This document shows, piece by piece, positions 1-9,022 of a stretch of DNA of 64,000 nucleotides (the stretch's first letter is position 1; each line of letters opens with the position of its first letter). The notes beneath the pieces are model-generated. The model was not told where the DNA came from. It saw only the letters and a list, made by a program, of their open reading frames with translations, and ran no database searches. Source of the DNA: Larix kaempferi (taxonomy: Eukaryota; Streptophyta; Pinopsida; Pinales; Pinaceae); the NCBI GenBank assembly GCA_027924585.1, contig BSBM01000059.1, forward strand, positions 5,456,001 to 5,520,000. Direction: 5' to 3'. Position numbers and translations under genes: made by a program.

Positions 1-249
1 TACTTGCCTAAGTTACTTAGAAGGGGGAAAAGTGACCCTCACATTAAAAACACTTTAATGAGACTTTATAAAATGAATTAAATAAAGTGATATTTTTGCT
101 CTCATTCAATCGTGACCATTGGATTTGATCATTTGCTCACCATTGGATTAGAACCCATTTAGGGATTAGACAAAAAGCATGAGGGAGGCAAAACCCTATT
201 CACTTTTGCTGATTGAAGTGAGAAAACAAGAGAGAGATGGAGAAGAGGA
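1..249. other. AT-rich flank, possibly LTR-derived
   Basis: No gene is visible. The AT-rich sequence resembles, loosely and by eye, the stretch upstream of the TATA-like box near 3027. In both places AT-rich sequence leads into a GAGAGA-rich segment and then a GAAGGGCA motif. This suggests two diverged copies of one LTR family, but no LTR boundary or target duplication can be fixed here. Confidence 0.25.
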
Positions 250-680
250 AGGGCACGATTTTCGAAGAAGCTTGCTGAGAGATTTTTGGTGGGCATGAAT
301 ATCGAGACAGCCTTCTTTTATTACTGCACAGAAATCGAGGTGTACGGACTGCATTAACTGCTGGCACGAATTTCGAGACAGAGGTACGGCTGTTTATTGC
401 TGCACAGTTTTCGATGTGTACGGATTCCGTACCGTACGGATTTTTTGGGCACAGAAATCGAGGTCCGTACAGTCGTACGGACTGTACCTTTCTGCACAGA
501 TTTCGAGACATTTTTTCTGCACAGTTTTCGAGGTGGTTTGCTGCACTGTTTTCTAGAAATTTTGGCACAATTTTCGAGGTGTTGTTAATGCACAAAAATC
601 GAGGCAGAGTTGTGTACAAGATTCGTGAAGTTGTGGCACAGATTTCGAGACCGTGAGGCACAGAAATCGAGGCTGAAATC
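250..680. repeat. Degenerate interspersed motif cluster, GCACAGAWWTCGAG
   Basis: About thirteen degenerate copies of GCACAGAWWTCGAG occur here, for example near 325, 362, 401, 449, 493, 518, 564, 589, 634 and 657. Their spacing clusters around 23-25 bp and 36-48 bp. A perfect 8-bp inverted repeat (GTCCGTAC/GTACGGAC) lies between two copies near 462-481. Overlapping short ORFs run through the cluster on both strands, but their translations look like repeat product rather than protein. Confidence 0.6.
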
Positions 681-994
681 TGGGTGTCTGTGGGTGGTCA
701 GATAAGTACATTTTGACTGTAATATTTGTACTGGAATATTCTGCTGTTGAAATAAAACTCTCTCTCTCTCTAACTGGTTTTCCCCGTGGGGGTTTTTCCA
801 AGGCTCGATTTGGCCAAAAATCTCTGAGTCTATTTTTCATGTGTGAATGTTTTAAAATGTGTTTTCAGCCTGTTAGTAGCATTCTATTGTGTGTTTGATT
901 GTTACAGAAAATTTTTATAAGTAACCTACAGCCTATGCATAACCGGCTGTAGGTGAAAACCACAAATTGTTAACACAAACCAGCAGTCAATAAA
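681..994 (+). other. Possible copia-type LTR 3' portion
   Basis: A CT-dinucleotide run is followed by a CCCC..GGGG foldback (ttttccccgtgggggttttt, near 779-798). That arrangement resembles the R/U5 hairpin seen in many plant Ty1/copia LTRs. No primer binding site follows and no partner LTR is visible, so this is a resemblance only. Confidence 0.3.
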
Positions 995-1455
995 GTGCAG
1001 AAAATTCTACAATTTTTTGATGGGGCGGAAAAGGATAGTCGATGCACTGCTAGCTGTGTGCTAAAGTTGAGCTCTGGTCACGAATTTCACCTGGTTTTTA
1101 TGGCTGGACAAGGATCCAACACTAGAGCTGAACTCTTAGCCCAGTGGGGTTTATTGTGGTTTCCAAATAGCAGAGGCGTTACTTCTTTTCAGGTGTTTGG
1201 GGACTCCCAATGTATTGTGGATTGGTGCTTGGAAGAGCCACTTTACACTCTCTCAGCTTGGAGCATTGGATGGCTAAAATTAGAAGACTGATTTTGACTT
1301 TTGACCGGGTTTACTTCAATCATATTTATCGGGAAGCAAATGTGGTGGCGGATTCTCTCTCGAAGCAATCCCTAGGCAGTATGGACGGAAGGTTTTTTAT
1401 AGAGGAATTCATGGATGGCAGCCTTATTCTTGCCGACTACCTTTCTCTTTTTTGA
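995..1455 (+). pseudogene. LINE RNase H domain, frameshifted
   Basis: The translation carries the plant LINE-type RNase H signature: FFDGA (first catalytic Asp, codon at 1019), RAELLAQWG (Glu near 1130), GDSQCIVDW (Asp near 1202), then HIYREANVVADSLSK (His at 1321, final Asp at 1351). The domain is split between two frames, with a frameshift somewhere between about 1240 and 1290, so it cannot be translated as one chain. There is no ATG at the start because the upstream reverse transcriptase is missing. In an intact element this domain would degrade the RNA strand of the RNA/DNA hybrid. It is a dead fragment, and assignment to plant LINEs is by motif memory only. Confidence 0.75.
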
Positions 1456-1681
1456 TTGAGGGTTTTAGCTATTTGGGTGTCTTAGATTGATGTATTTTTG
1501 AAGTACTTTCTCATTCCGGTTATGGTCTTTTTGGAGGATGGAGCTATGGCCCTTTGTTTCTATTCAGCTTGTATGCTTTATGTTTATGAAGAGAAGATCC
1601 TCACTTCTCAGATGTTAAGATGTATTTCTGTATACAACTTTAATCTAATATAAAGTTGGTTTTTTTCTGTGAAAAAAAAAA
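995..1681 (+). mobile_element. 5'-truncated LINE (non-LTR retrotransposon) 3' end
   Basis: The segment holds the C-terminal RNase H domain of a plant LINE, about 220 bp of 3' untranslated sequence and a terminal A10 run at 1672-1681. It starts abruptly near 990 without the endonuclease or reverse transcriptase, as expected of 5' truncation during target-primed reverse transcription. I could not find a convincing target-site duplication. A 34-bp tandem repeat begins immediately after the poly(A). Confidence 0.7.
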
Positions 1682-1848
1682 GTTAAATGATATTATTTAC
1701 AAGTCACTTTATAATGTTAATTGATATTATTTACAAGTCACTTTATAAAGTTAATTGATATTATTTATAAGTCACTTTATAATGTTAATTGATATTATTT
1801 AGAAGTCACTTTATAAAGTTAATTGATATTATTTACAAGTCACTTTAT
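1682..1848. repeat. 34-bp tandem repeat, about five copies
   Basis: The unit is close to GTTAATTGATATTATTTACA plus AGTCACTTTATAAT. Successive copies alternate between a final T and a final A, hinting at a 68-bp dimeric higher-order unit. It abuts the poly(A) of the LINE fragment. Confidence 0.85.
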
Positions 1849-2653
1849 GTCAACAAACAAAATCTTATTAAAAACACTACCCCTTACCTTTACTTCATAA
1901 CTTTTTAAGATGAGTACGATTAATATAACTACATCTTAACAAAATCGTGGGTCTAGCCCTACGGCTCATCATTCTAGTCGTGGGGTTTGAGGCCACTGTA
2001 AGCATACACATATTATATACGCATTGGAGAGACCAGGTGACATGGCGTGTTGTACTAGTATGATACTCCATACATTTTTCTGGGTGAGAACATTTCATAA
2101 TCTCAACAGATGAGTAGAATGCATATGTAACATGACCAATGAAGACGTCTAATGACCTAGTAGCTTGACACCGTTCTATTTATTGGTTACCTGCCTCCAA
2201 ACTGATCATCATACCCATAGTAATGTAAAATCGTAAGAGTTGCACCCGAATTCTCCCGTTCAAGTGAAATACAATATCTAGTCATGTGTTTGGATTTGAC
2301 CGTGCTCACATGCTATCACTGATAGATGATATTCTAACATGGAAGGACTGGGTATAATGCCCTAAGACCAAGCGGACGAGCGCTTTCGAGCTAACCTTGT
2401 CGTTGTCTTCCAACTTGTTACCGCGCCATGGATTTCATCAGATTATTGATGGGGTCCATGAGCTTCGTCCAAAGCCGCAGGCTCCAAAAGCAACGGTACC
2501 CTCGAATAATGAAATCAACATTTGCAATTTTGATTGGAGCGGAATCCTGGAGGGATCCTAGGCGAATCCGGATCTGGATCCGTACCAAATCCGGGTATCC
2601 GTGTATCCACCACCCAAGGTGGACATATCCAGTAACACAGATCAATGGTCTTA
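1849..2653. other. No recognisable feature
   Basis: Non-repetitive sequence with only short overlapping ORFs on opposite strands (for example near 2418-2718). None shows a recognisable domain or a codon pattern that would support a gene. Confidence 0.4.
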
Positions 2654-2756
2654 CTGAATGGGATGAAAATAGCCAATTTCAAAAGCAACACACTATGACC
2701 AAAATACAGTCATGTTAGCATTGAGTTGTGGACAAAACATTGATAGAATCCATTGA
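2654..2756 (+). repeat. Dispersed direct repeat, copy 1 (about 103 bp)
   Basis: This segment recurs at 8922-9022 with only a few substitutions and a small indel. Both copies begin near CTGNATGGGATG and end at AGAATCCATTGA. Similarity fades on both sides, so it could be a fragment of one dispersed element or the remains of a larger duplication. Confidence 0.75.
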
Positions 2757-4107
2757 TGTTTGTAGCTCAGACCGGTATTTCCATGAGTTAGCGTCTTACT
2801 TATGGACATCGTCACTAATACCTCTCAGGAACTTTGGAAATTCACTTTATTAAAGATAGTTAGTAAAGTGGATGTCTTTTTAAATTAATTGGGGTTAATT
2901 TGGAGAAATGAGTAAGTTTTGGGCATTAGTGATTTAAGGTAATTAAGTGAAACTCAACTATTGATCTCAAGTGAGTGAGATCTAATCTTAGCCATTGGAG
3001 TTAGGGTTTTGGTTCATCCCAATAGTATAAAAGGCAATTAAGGGGAGAGGAAAAGGCACACATCTCACAAGAGAGAAACTCAAGCATTAAGTGGAAGAGA
3101 AGAAGGGCATTTTGATTTCCAGTCCCTTGGCCGAGAGAGAGAAAGTAGCAGTTCAGGAAGCAATAGGGCAGCCGTACCAGATCAGGCAGAGGCGACACTG
3201 TTCAGCAGAAGCAGGCCATACTACCGTGCAGAATAACAGGGAAGTGGATTTTTCTAGGTTTTTGCTGAAATTTTCCAGGGAAGCTTTGCAGGTGAGGTTT
3301 GTCTTCTGAGGGGCAGAATTTTCCAGTTGTTACGTGGTACCAGTACAAGCGCACCTTAAGATATGTGCCCAAGGAAAGAGGATCATTTTTTTTTTTGGAC
3401 CATGAGGGGTGTTATCCAGCATTTTTTCAGTGGTGGTCATGGCCCGAGCCTTTCGTCCTTCTCTTAGGAGTATTATGGCTTAGTAGCATTTTTTACTGCC
3501 TCATTAAAGGGGTTGTAGCCCTAAGGTTGGTGTCCGGGGCTCCTAGGGGTGCGTCACTGGGTCACATGACCCCCATCTGTTTCATTAATCCAGTGACATT
3601 TCTCTCAGTTGTGAGGCTCTTGCCTCTCTTCTTGGTCTCCTCAAGCACCCTCCTAGTCCTTTCGCAGACTAGTGCCCTCTCTCCTTGGGCCTCTTCCAAT
3701 AATGACGTCATCATCTCCACCAGGCCGTACTGTTTGTTTTAGGGGGGTGTTGAGGGATTATCAGCACTGTTGGGGTTAGATGGGGCATGATGTCCCCCCC
3801 CTACTCCAACTTTCCGTTTGGAGTATTTTGCTCATTTTTAGCTATTTTAGTCATTTTTTGGTAAACTCTAGGGAAAATGCCCAAAGTTACCCACAGATTT
3901 GGTTATTTTATATTATTTTATGTTATAATTTTAAGTAGACATATTATAATTTCAAATTAACATTTTAAAGGCACGTCGGCCTGGTTTTATTTAAAAAGTG
4001 AGTGTGAGATCATATAAATAACATCTCCTCACTTCATTTTCAAAACACAACTTATGGGACAAAACACTTATGTTACTATTTTACCCTAGAAGGGCTTTAT
4101 GAAGCGA
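2757..4107 (+). other. Unclassified region with an LTR-like promoter context
   Basis: A good TATA-like box (TAGTATAAAAGGC near 3025) lies upstream of a GAGAGA-rich leader, as in plant LTR U3-R regions. Downstream there is a T-run and mixed sequence. An ORF of 147 codons at 3299-3742 has no recognisable domain and looks fortuitous. No LTR ends were located. Confidence 0.3.
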
Positions 4108-4112
4108 TGCGA

Positions 4113-4169
4113 TGTTATGAATAAAATAATAATAATAATCAACTTATATATATATATATATATATATAA
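4113..4169 (+). repeat. Inverted LTR tip plus TA microsatellite
   Basis: Positions 4113-4139 read TGTTATGAATAAAATAATAA and onward, the LTR start in plus orientation, opposite to the rest of the element. An (AT)n run then leads into the 3' LTR end at 4170. The composite therefore has inverted terminal sequences of about 27 bp at 4113 and 6653. Confidence 0.7.
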
Positions 4170-4417
4170 TGTAATGAGAAAATCTCATTTACTCGAACTT
4201 CCACTTCATAAATGACAAATAATCCATAAATACAAATTTATATAAAAGATGATAAAGTAAGATATGATATGAATTACAATTGAGGGCCTGTTATTTATAT
4301 TTTGGCGAAATACCCTTTCACTAATAGTCATGTCTTTTCGGAAAGACGTTATTAATTATTATTATTATTATATATATGTTGATGTTTATTATTATTATTA
4401 TTATTTTATTCATAACA
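4170..4417 (-). repeat. 3' LTR of the minus-strand element
   Basis: It is a close copy of 6384-6653, ending TCTCATTACA on the minus strand, and so keeps the canonical CA end. It lies just downstream of a purine-rich tract. An ATT microsatellite lies within it. Confidence 0.85.
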
Positions 4418-4420
4418 TTG

Positions 4421-4430
4421 CCTTCCCTTT
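4421..4430 (-). other. Polypurine tract
   Basis: The minus strand reads AAAGGGAAGG three bases before the 3' LTR start. This is the expected place and composition for the second-strand primer of an LTR retrotransposon. Confidence 0.7.
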
Positions 4431-4457
4431 AAACATGCTTTGTCCTCAAAGCATAGT

Positions 4458-5986
4458 TTATTGTATGACTTTGTTCTCTTGCTCGTAACAACTTTTCATG
4501 AAGTTGTGAGCTTGGAACTACGATGCTTGATGAAACCAAACGGTATAATCTTCGCAGGATGAACTAATGTGTTGCATTTTTTGGGAAGTAATCCAGCCAA
4601 AATCTACCTTCATTGGAATTGTTTGATGATCGACTGCTTGTACAGAACTTCTTAATTTAGACTTCCATAAAAGTTGTCGATGTTGTTTTTGTTCATTTTC
4701 AATGTTGTAGTTGGTTTGTCGATAAGAAGAACAATATTTATTTTCTCCTTTACTTTGATGTTGGTTGTGTCAACTTCTGTGATTTGGGTGACGATAAGGC
4801 ATTCGAGCCGTTTGTGGAACCCTTGTAGAAACTTCAATTGTTTGCACGCGATTCACTGGTTGATAATAACTCTGAGGATTTTTCTAACTTCTCATTTTTT
4901 AATTTTTTATTTGTTCAGTCAACCCTTTATTCAAATTTTTTAAGCTAGAATTTTCTTCATTTTTTTCTAATAGATTCTTATTGAATTCTTTTTGGAGATC
5001 CACTTCCTTTTGGTGGAATTTCTCATGGATTTCTTCTTGCGATCTTTTTTCCCTTTTTAATTTCTTAATCTGTGTGATCAAGTCTTGACTTTGATTCCTC
5101 AAACGAGTAATTTCTTCATCCTAACTGGCGACAATCTTTTCAACTTCTTTCTCGTTCTTTTGTTCTGACTTTTGATTACCTTGTGAAATCATCTTTGATA
5201 TATCCTTGAAGTTTTCAAATGTTGGAGCTTCTAAATCTGACTTCATTGTAATATCTTGAAATGTGATTCTCTTATGCTTATAGGAAAATGTCAGAAACTT
5301 CTTTTCGGCATTTAAGATGAAGTTCCCCAATGTTTTAATCCAAGGTAACCCTAAAACTATGTCACCATCAAAGCTCCATTAGGAACTAACAATGAATTGA
5401 GATATGACCATATAATCTCCAACATTCAATTTTAATCCACTTATTTGAAATTGCTTCTTGTTCCAATGGTCTAGCCTTTCACCTATATTTGATTCGGGAA
5501 TCACTAAATGGTTAGCAAATTCAGCACTAATATAATTATTTCTTTCAGTACAGACAATAGAAATGGTGACATCTTTCCCTGCAAGTGTCCCTTTAACTCT
5601 AAATAGTATCGAGCCATTCATCTTTGAGGTGCTAGGAAACCTTCCCTTCTTTTCAACATTAAAATCCATATTCTTGAGTTTTCTTTGAAATTTAATCCAC
5701 TTATTTGAAATTGCTTCTTGTTCCAAAGGTCTTGCCTTTCACCTATATTTGATTCGGATATCACTAAATGGTTAGCAAATTCAGCACTAATATAATTATT
5801 TATTCCAGTACGGGCAATAGAAATGGTGACATCCTTCCCTGCAAGTGTCCCTTTAACTCTAAATAATATTGAGCCATTCATCTTTGAGGTGCTAGGAAAC
5901 CTTCCCTTCTTTTCAACATTAAAATCCATATTCTTGAGTTTTCTTTGAAATTTATTCAATATCTCCTCTTTTTTTATAATAAACAA
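4458..5986 (-). pseudogene. Broken protease-like and coiled-coil gene of the LTR element
   Basis: The minus-strand reading frame starts with a basic segment (MFIIKKEEILNKFQRKLK), then has a retropepsin-like fold region (ILFRVKGTLAGKDVTISI, later FDGDIVLGLPWIKTLGNFIL), then a coiled coil rich in K, E and Q (about 5102-4899). Gypsy gag-associated aspartic proteases usually have a DSG or DTG motif at the ISI..NNYIS position. Here the two duplicated copies read VCTERNNYIS and ARTGINNYIS, so the catalytic aspartate is absent in both. In-frame stops break the chain near 5118 and several times below 4900. A 260-bp tandem duplication shifts the frame in the protease part. No reverse transcriptase follows. 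The family assignment is by pattern recognition and could be wrong in detail. Confidence 0.65.
5431..5950 (-). repeat. 260-bp tandem duplication inside the protease-like gene
   Basis: 5431-5690 and 5691-5950 are near-identical direct copies. Each carries the ISI..NNYIS and NHLVI segments. 260 is not a multiple of three, so the duplication puts the two copies in different frames. Confidence 0.9.
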
Positions 5987-6158
5987 TATTCAATATGATT
6001 CTTCTTGTAAAAAATCTTATTTTGATGCTCTTTTAATCTTATTTTCCCCTTAATTTGTGTAGAATGGTGTAGATTGGGTGGTTGGGAGGAATTATTGTTA
6101 CCTTCCCCACCCAGGTTCAAATCTCGCTTTTTGTTTGTTGTTGGAGAATAAACCCAAA

Positions 6159-6285
6159 CCCACTTATTAAGAAACCATGTGTGGTTTTACTTCTTTACTT
6201 TTACTTATTTTTCTTTTCCTCCCACTTATTAAGAAACCATGCGTATAGAAACCACGTGTGGTTTTACTTCTTTACTTTTACTTTT
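6159..6285. repeat. 62-bp imperfect tandem duplication in the leader
   Basis: CCCACTTATTAAGAAACCAT occurs at 6159 and again at 6221, each followed by GTGGTTTTACTTCTTTACTT-type sequence. It lies between the primer binding site and the broken gene. Confidence 0.75.
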
Positions 6286-6370
6286 TTTTTTTCTTTTTTT
6301 AGGACAAGGTCCTATTTTTTAGGGAAACCCTAATATAATGGTTAAAAACCCGAATCAGGAACTGTAACTT

Positions 6371-6382
6371 GCTCTGATACCA
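6371..6382 (-). other. Primer binding site, initiator tRNA-Met type
   Basis: The minus strand reads TGGTATCAGAGC, the standard plant primer binding site complementary to the 3' end of initiator tRNA-Met, one or two bases inside the 5' LTR. It fixes the element's orientation. Confidence 0.9.
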
Positions 6383-6383
6383 A

Positions 6384-6568
6384 CGTAATGAGAAAATCTC
6401 ATTTACTCGATCTTCCACTTCATAAATGACAAATATTCCATAAATACGAATTTATATAAAAGATGATAAAATAAGATATGATATGAATTACAATTGAGGG
6501 CCCGTTATTTATATTTTGGCGGAATACCCTTTCACCAATAGTCATGTCTTTTCAAAAAGACATTATTA

Positions 6569-6607
<39 letters not shown>

Positions 6608-6653
6608 CTTGATGTTTATTATTATTATTATTATTATTATTTTATTCATAACA
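6384..6653 (-). repeat. 5' LTR of the minus-strand element
   Basis: On the minus strand it starts TGTTATGAATAAAATAAT and ends TCTCATTACG next to the primer binding site. It matches 4170-4417 closely over the non-microsatellite part. The length difference comes from ATT microsatellite expansion. The terminal CA has become CG in this copy. Confidence 0.85.
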
Positions 6654-6658
6654 TGCGC

Positions 6659-7310
6659 ACCTCTTGAGGGGGAAGGTCTTCTTGCTCTTGTGATGAAGTT
6701 GGATGCTTTCTTTGTCTTGCTAATGCTTTGTGGATGCTAGAATGGTTGGAATGACTCATGATCAAGTAAGTCTTTTACATTTTTATGTCTTGCTTGGTGA
6801 ATGGTAATTAAATTTTGCTTCCTGAATGATTGAATGGTAGCCCTAGGGATGCATTCTTTTTTTAATAGGGCCTTTATCTACTTTTCTATCCCCTTAGCAT
6901 AATAGTGGAAACACTCCCCAGAGGAGGTTTTTACAAAGTTTGGCCTTGGAGTTCCAACTTTGCCCTAGTTTAGGGTCATGAAACGAACCCTAGAGGTTGT
7001 TTCAAGAAGCCTTAACCTAGTTGACAAGGAGAATTACCTCCAAGAGGAAGGCTGGTCACAGACAGTCTGAGGCTAGGGTTTGGGGTAACATCCATTAAAA
7101 CCCTAAGTTTGTCCATCTTTTCTACCTAAAACCCTAGTTTGTACACTTGCGAATATTTTTCTTAGGTTAAATTTACACTTTTCTTTGTAATTAGGTCTTA
7201 TTTTTGTTTTTTTGTACATATTAAAAACCTAAAAAAACTAAACCCTAACCCTAACTACAGTCCCTAATCAACCCTAGTGGCCTCCTCAATCCTTCTCCCT
7301 AGGGTTCGGT
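6659..7310. other. No recognisable gene
   Basis: Mixed AT-rich sequence with repeated use of CCCTAG and ACCCTA words. A short degenerate telomere-like run (AAACCCTAACCCTAAC near 7239) is too short to be a telomeric array. Confidence 0.4.
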
Positions 7311-7530
7311 CTTCTCCTCTTTGAGCTCGCCCTTCCTTCCTCTCCTTTTTACACCTTCGCTTCCCTTTTTCCTTTCCTCGCTCCTCTCTTTTCTTCCTTT
7401 CCACCTCGTTCCCTTTTCCTTCCTCTCCTTTCCTTTCCTCTCCTCCTCCTCTTCCCTTCTCTTCTCCCTCCTTCTCCCTCTCCATTTCTCGTCCCTTCCT
7501 CTTCCTTTCTCCTTTCTCTTCTTTCCCTCA
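7311..7530. repeat. Long polypyrimidine tract (about 220 bp)
   Basis: The plus strand is almost entirely C and T with few interruptions, and contains mirror-like CCTTTCC and CTCCTCCTC stretches. The opposite strand gives low-complexity E/K/R/G ORFs, which I treat as artefacts. Such tracts can form intramolecular triplexes; that is a property of composition, not shown here. Confidence 0.85.
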
Positions 7531-8921
7531 CCACAGCCTTGTTACTGTACCTACTGCCCTCGGCCTCCTAAATTAGGGCTCAGCCCCCTCCAAGTGACCT
7601 TCGCTCTCCCTTGTAAGAGGCTCAGATCCTCTACCCTAAAGCCTCCCTTGACCTTGGTTCTGGTTTTTTGAGTTTTCCCCAAGGCTGTAGCAGCCTTAAA
7701 TTGACCCCTTCTCTGCTGCATTTAAGTCCGCTAGGGCAGCAGACTGTCTACACTTGACAGCCCTCCTTCATCCCACTACACCTACACAAAACAACCACAC
7801 AAAGTTAGCCATTAATTACATTAACTTACTGCTTTAAAGGGTGATATATTTGGTGATAAAAAGAGGTCTGAAGCATGCATTACATACGGTCCTAAAAAGT
7901 CAATTTCATTTGCATACATGTTGATAAAGGAATTAGAATAGGTGTGATACATTACTTAAAGGCCTAAATCCTATTGATTACACTTTTCTTTATTGCATAA
8001 CTAAGGCTTACTACTGTTACAATCTGATATTGAAGTGACTGCTATATAACTGTTAATATAGTCATATTAAGTCTGAAACTTGATCACATTTGATTGGCGT
8101 TAACTATGGTTAACTGTTGAAGCTATATTGTTTACTTAAAGACGCATTTATTACACATTTTTGCATTTAACCTACTATTGTCGAACTGTCATAAATGACT
8201 GTCATTACTGACATACTGTGTTAATTCTGCCATAGACATCAGTCCTTATATTTGCTATTGGTGATTATACTCTCTTGTCATTTGATGATCTATGTTATAT
8301 GGTTGATGCTATTCATTATTGAATGATCTCTTATATGTTTGGAAGTTATTGGATGCCTTATACCATTTATGTTGCATAAACTCATACATTGAATTATCAT
8401 CTACAAGCACTTTCTATGATTAGTATGTCTTCTTCATTCATAAGATTACATTGATTGAAGGCACTGATCTTTAATTTGGTCTTCTAGAAGACACAGCTTC
8501 TATTGTCCTAAGTGTTTGCAGATCATTTAAGAGCTCTCACCATGGAGGTTCCGAATCTCCAAAGTAGTTTGGAGGAGTGACTAAGGTCACAGTGGTCACT
8601 TTCTCCGTACATTTGTTCATCGGATACTAGCGCTACTAGTTCATCCGGTAACACCAGGTTTGTTGTGTATTTTCTTAGGGTCATTTTCCCAAAAAGGGAG
8701 CCCTTGTAAACTTGGAAGTTAATTAATGAAAAGCTGATTTTGAAGGGAAGAAAATCGTGTATCTGTTTTGATATGTTTCCTATATTTTGCTTCTGCTAGA
8801 AAATTTCTGTTAATTAATTCCAGCAGTACAAATAAATCAATGAGCCGAAATTTCATATTTGAGCAAGGAAAATCAGTAGGAGTTTGTTTCTCTAGATCTA
8901 GTGTTTGGAAAAATTAACATA
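7531..8921. other. No recognisable gene
   Basis: The sequence is AT-rich with no extended ORF. The part near 8530-8760 has the GC-balanced look of an LTR R-U5 region, but I found no LTR boundary, primer binding site or partner copy. Confidence 0.35.
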
Positions 8922-9022
8922 CTGCATGGGATGAAAATAGCCAATTTCAAAAGCAACACACTATGACCAAAATACAGTCACGTTGGCATTGAGTTGTGGA
9001 CAACAATTGATAGAATCCATTG
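8922..9022 (+). repeat. Dispersed direct repeat, copy 2 (about 101 bp)
   Basis: It is a near-identical copy of 2654-2756 in the same orientation, 6.27 kb downstream. It differs by a few substitutions (for example ATGTTAGC versus ACGTTGGC) and a short indel. Confidence 0.75.

Larger units (their letters stand above)
4113..6653 (-). mobile_element. Non-autonomous LTR retrotransposon, minus strand
   Basis: Read on the minus strand the order is 5' LTR (6653-6384), initiator-Met-type primer binding site (6382-6371), a broken protease-like/coiled-coil gene, polypurine tract (4430-4421), 3' LTR (4417-4170). Reverse transcriptase and integrase are absent, so it must have moved in trans. The flanks are TGCGA (4108-4112) and TGCGC (6654-6658), a 4/5 match to a target duplication. 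For that duplication to hold, the insertion must include the odd 57-bp segment 4113-4169 beyond the 3' LTR. That segment begins with an inverted copy of the LTR tip. Confidence 0.8.

Noticed and set aside
3299-3742. 147-codon plus-strand ORF
   Set aside because: No recognisable domain and low-complexity hydrophobic stretches; it lies in a region with LTR-like context and its length is possible by chance.
7236-7256. Telomere-like AAACCCTAACCCTAAC
   Set aside because: Only two imperfect repeats, with no extended array, so not evidence of a chromosome end or interstitial telomere.
7264-7671. E/K/R/G-rich ORFs over the polypyrimidine tract
   Set aside because: Translation of a low-complexity tract, open in several frames on both strands.
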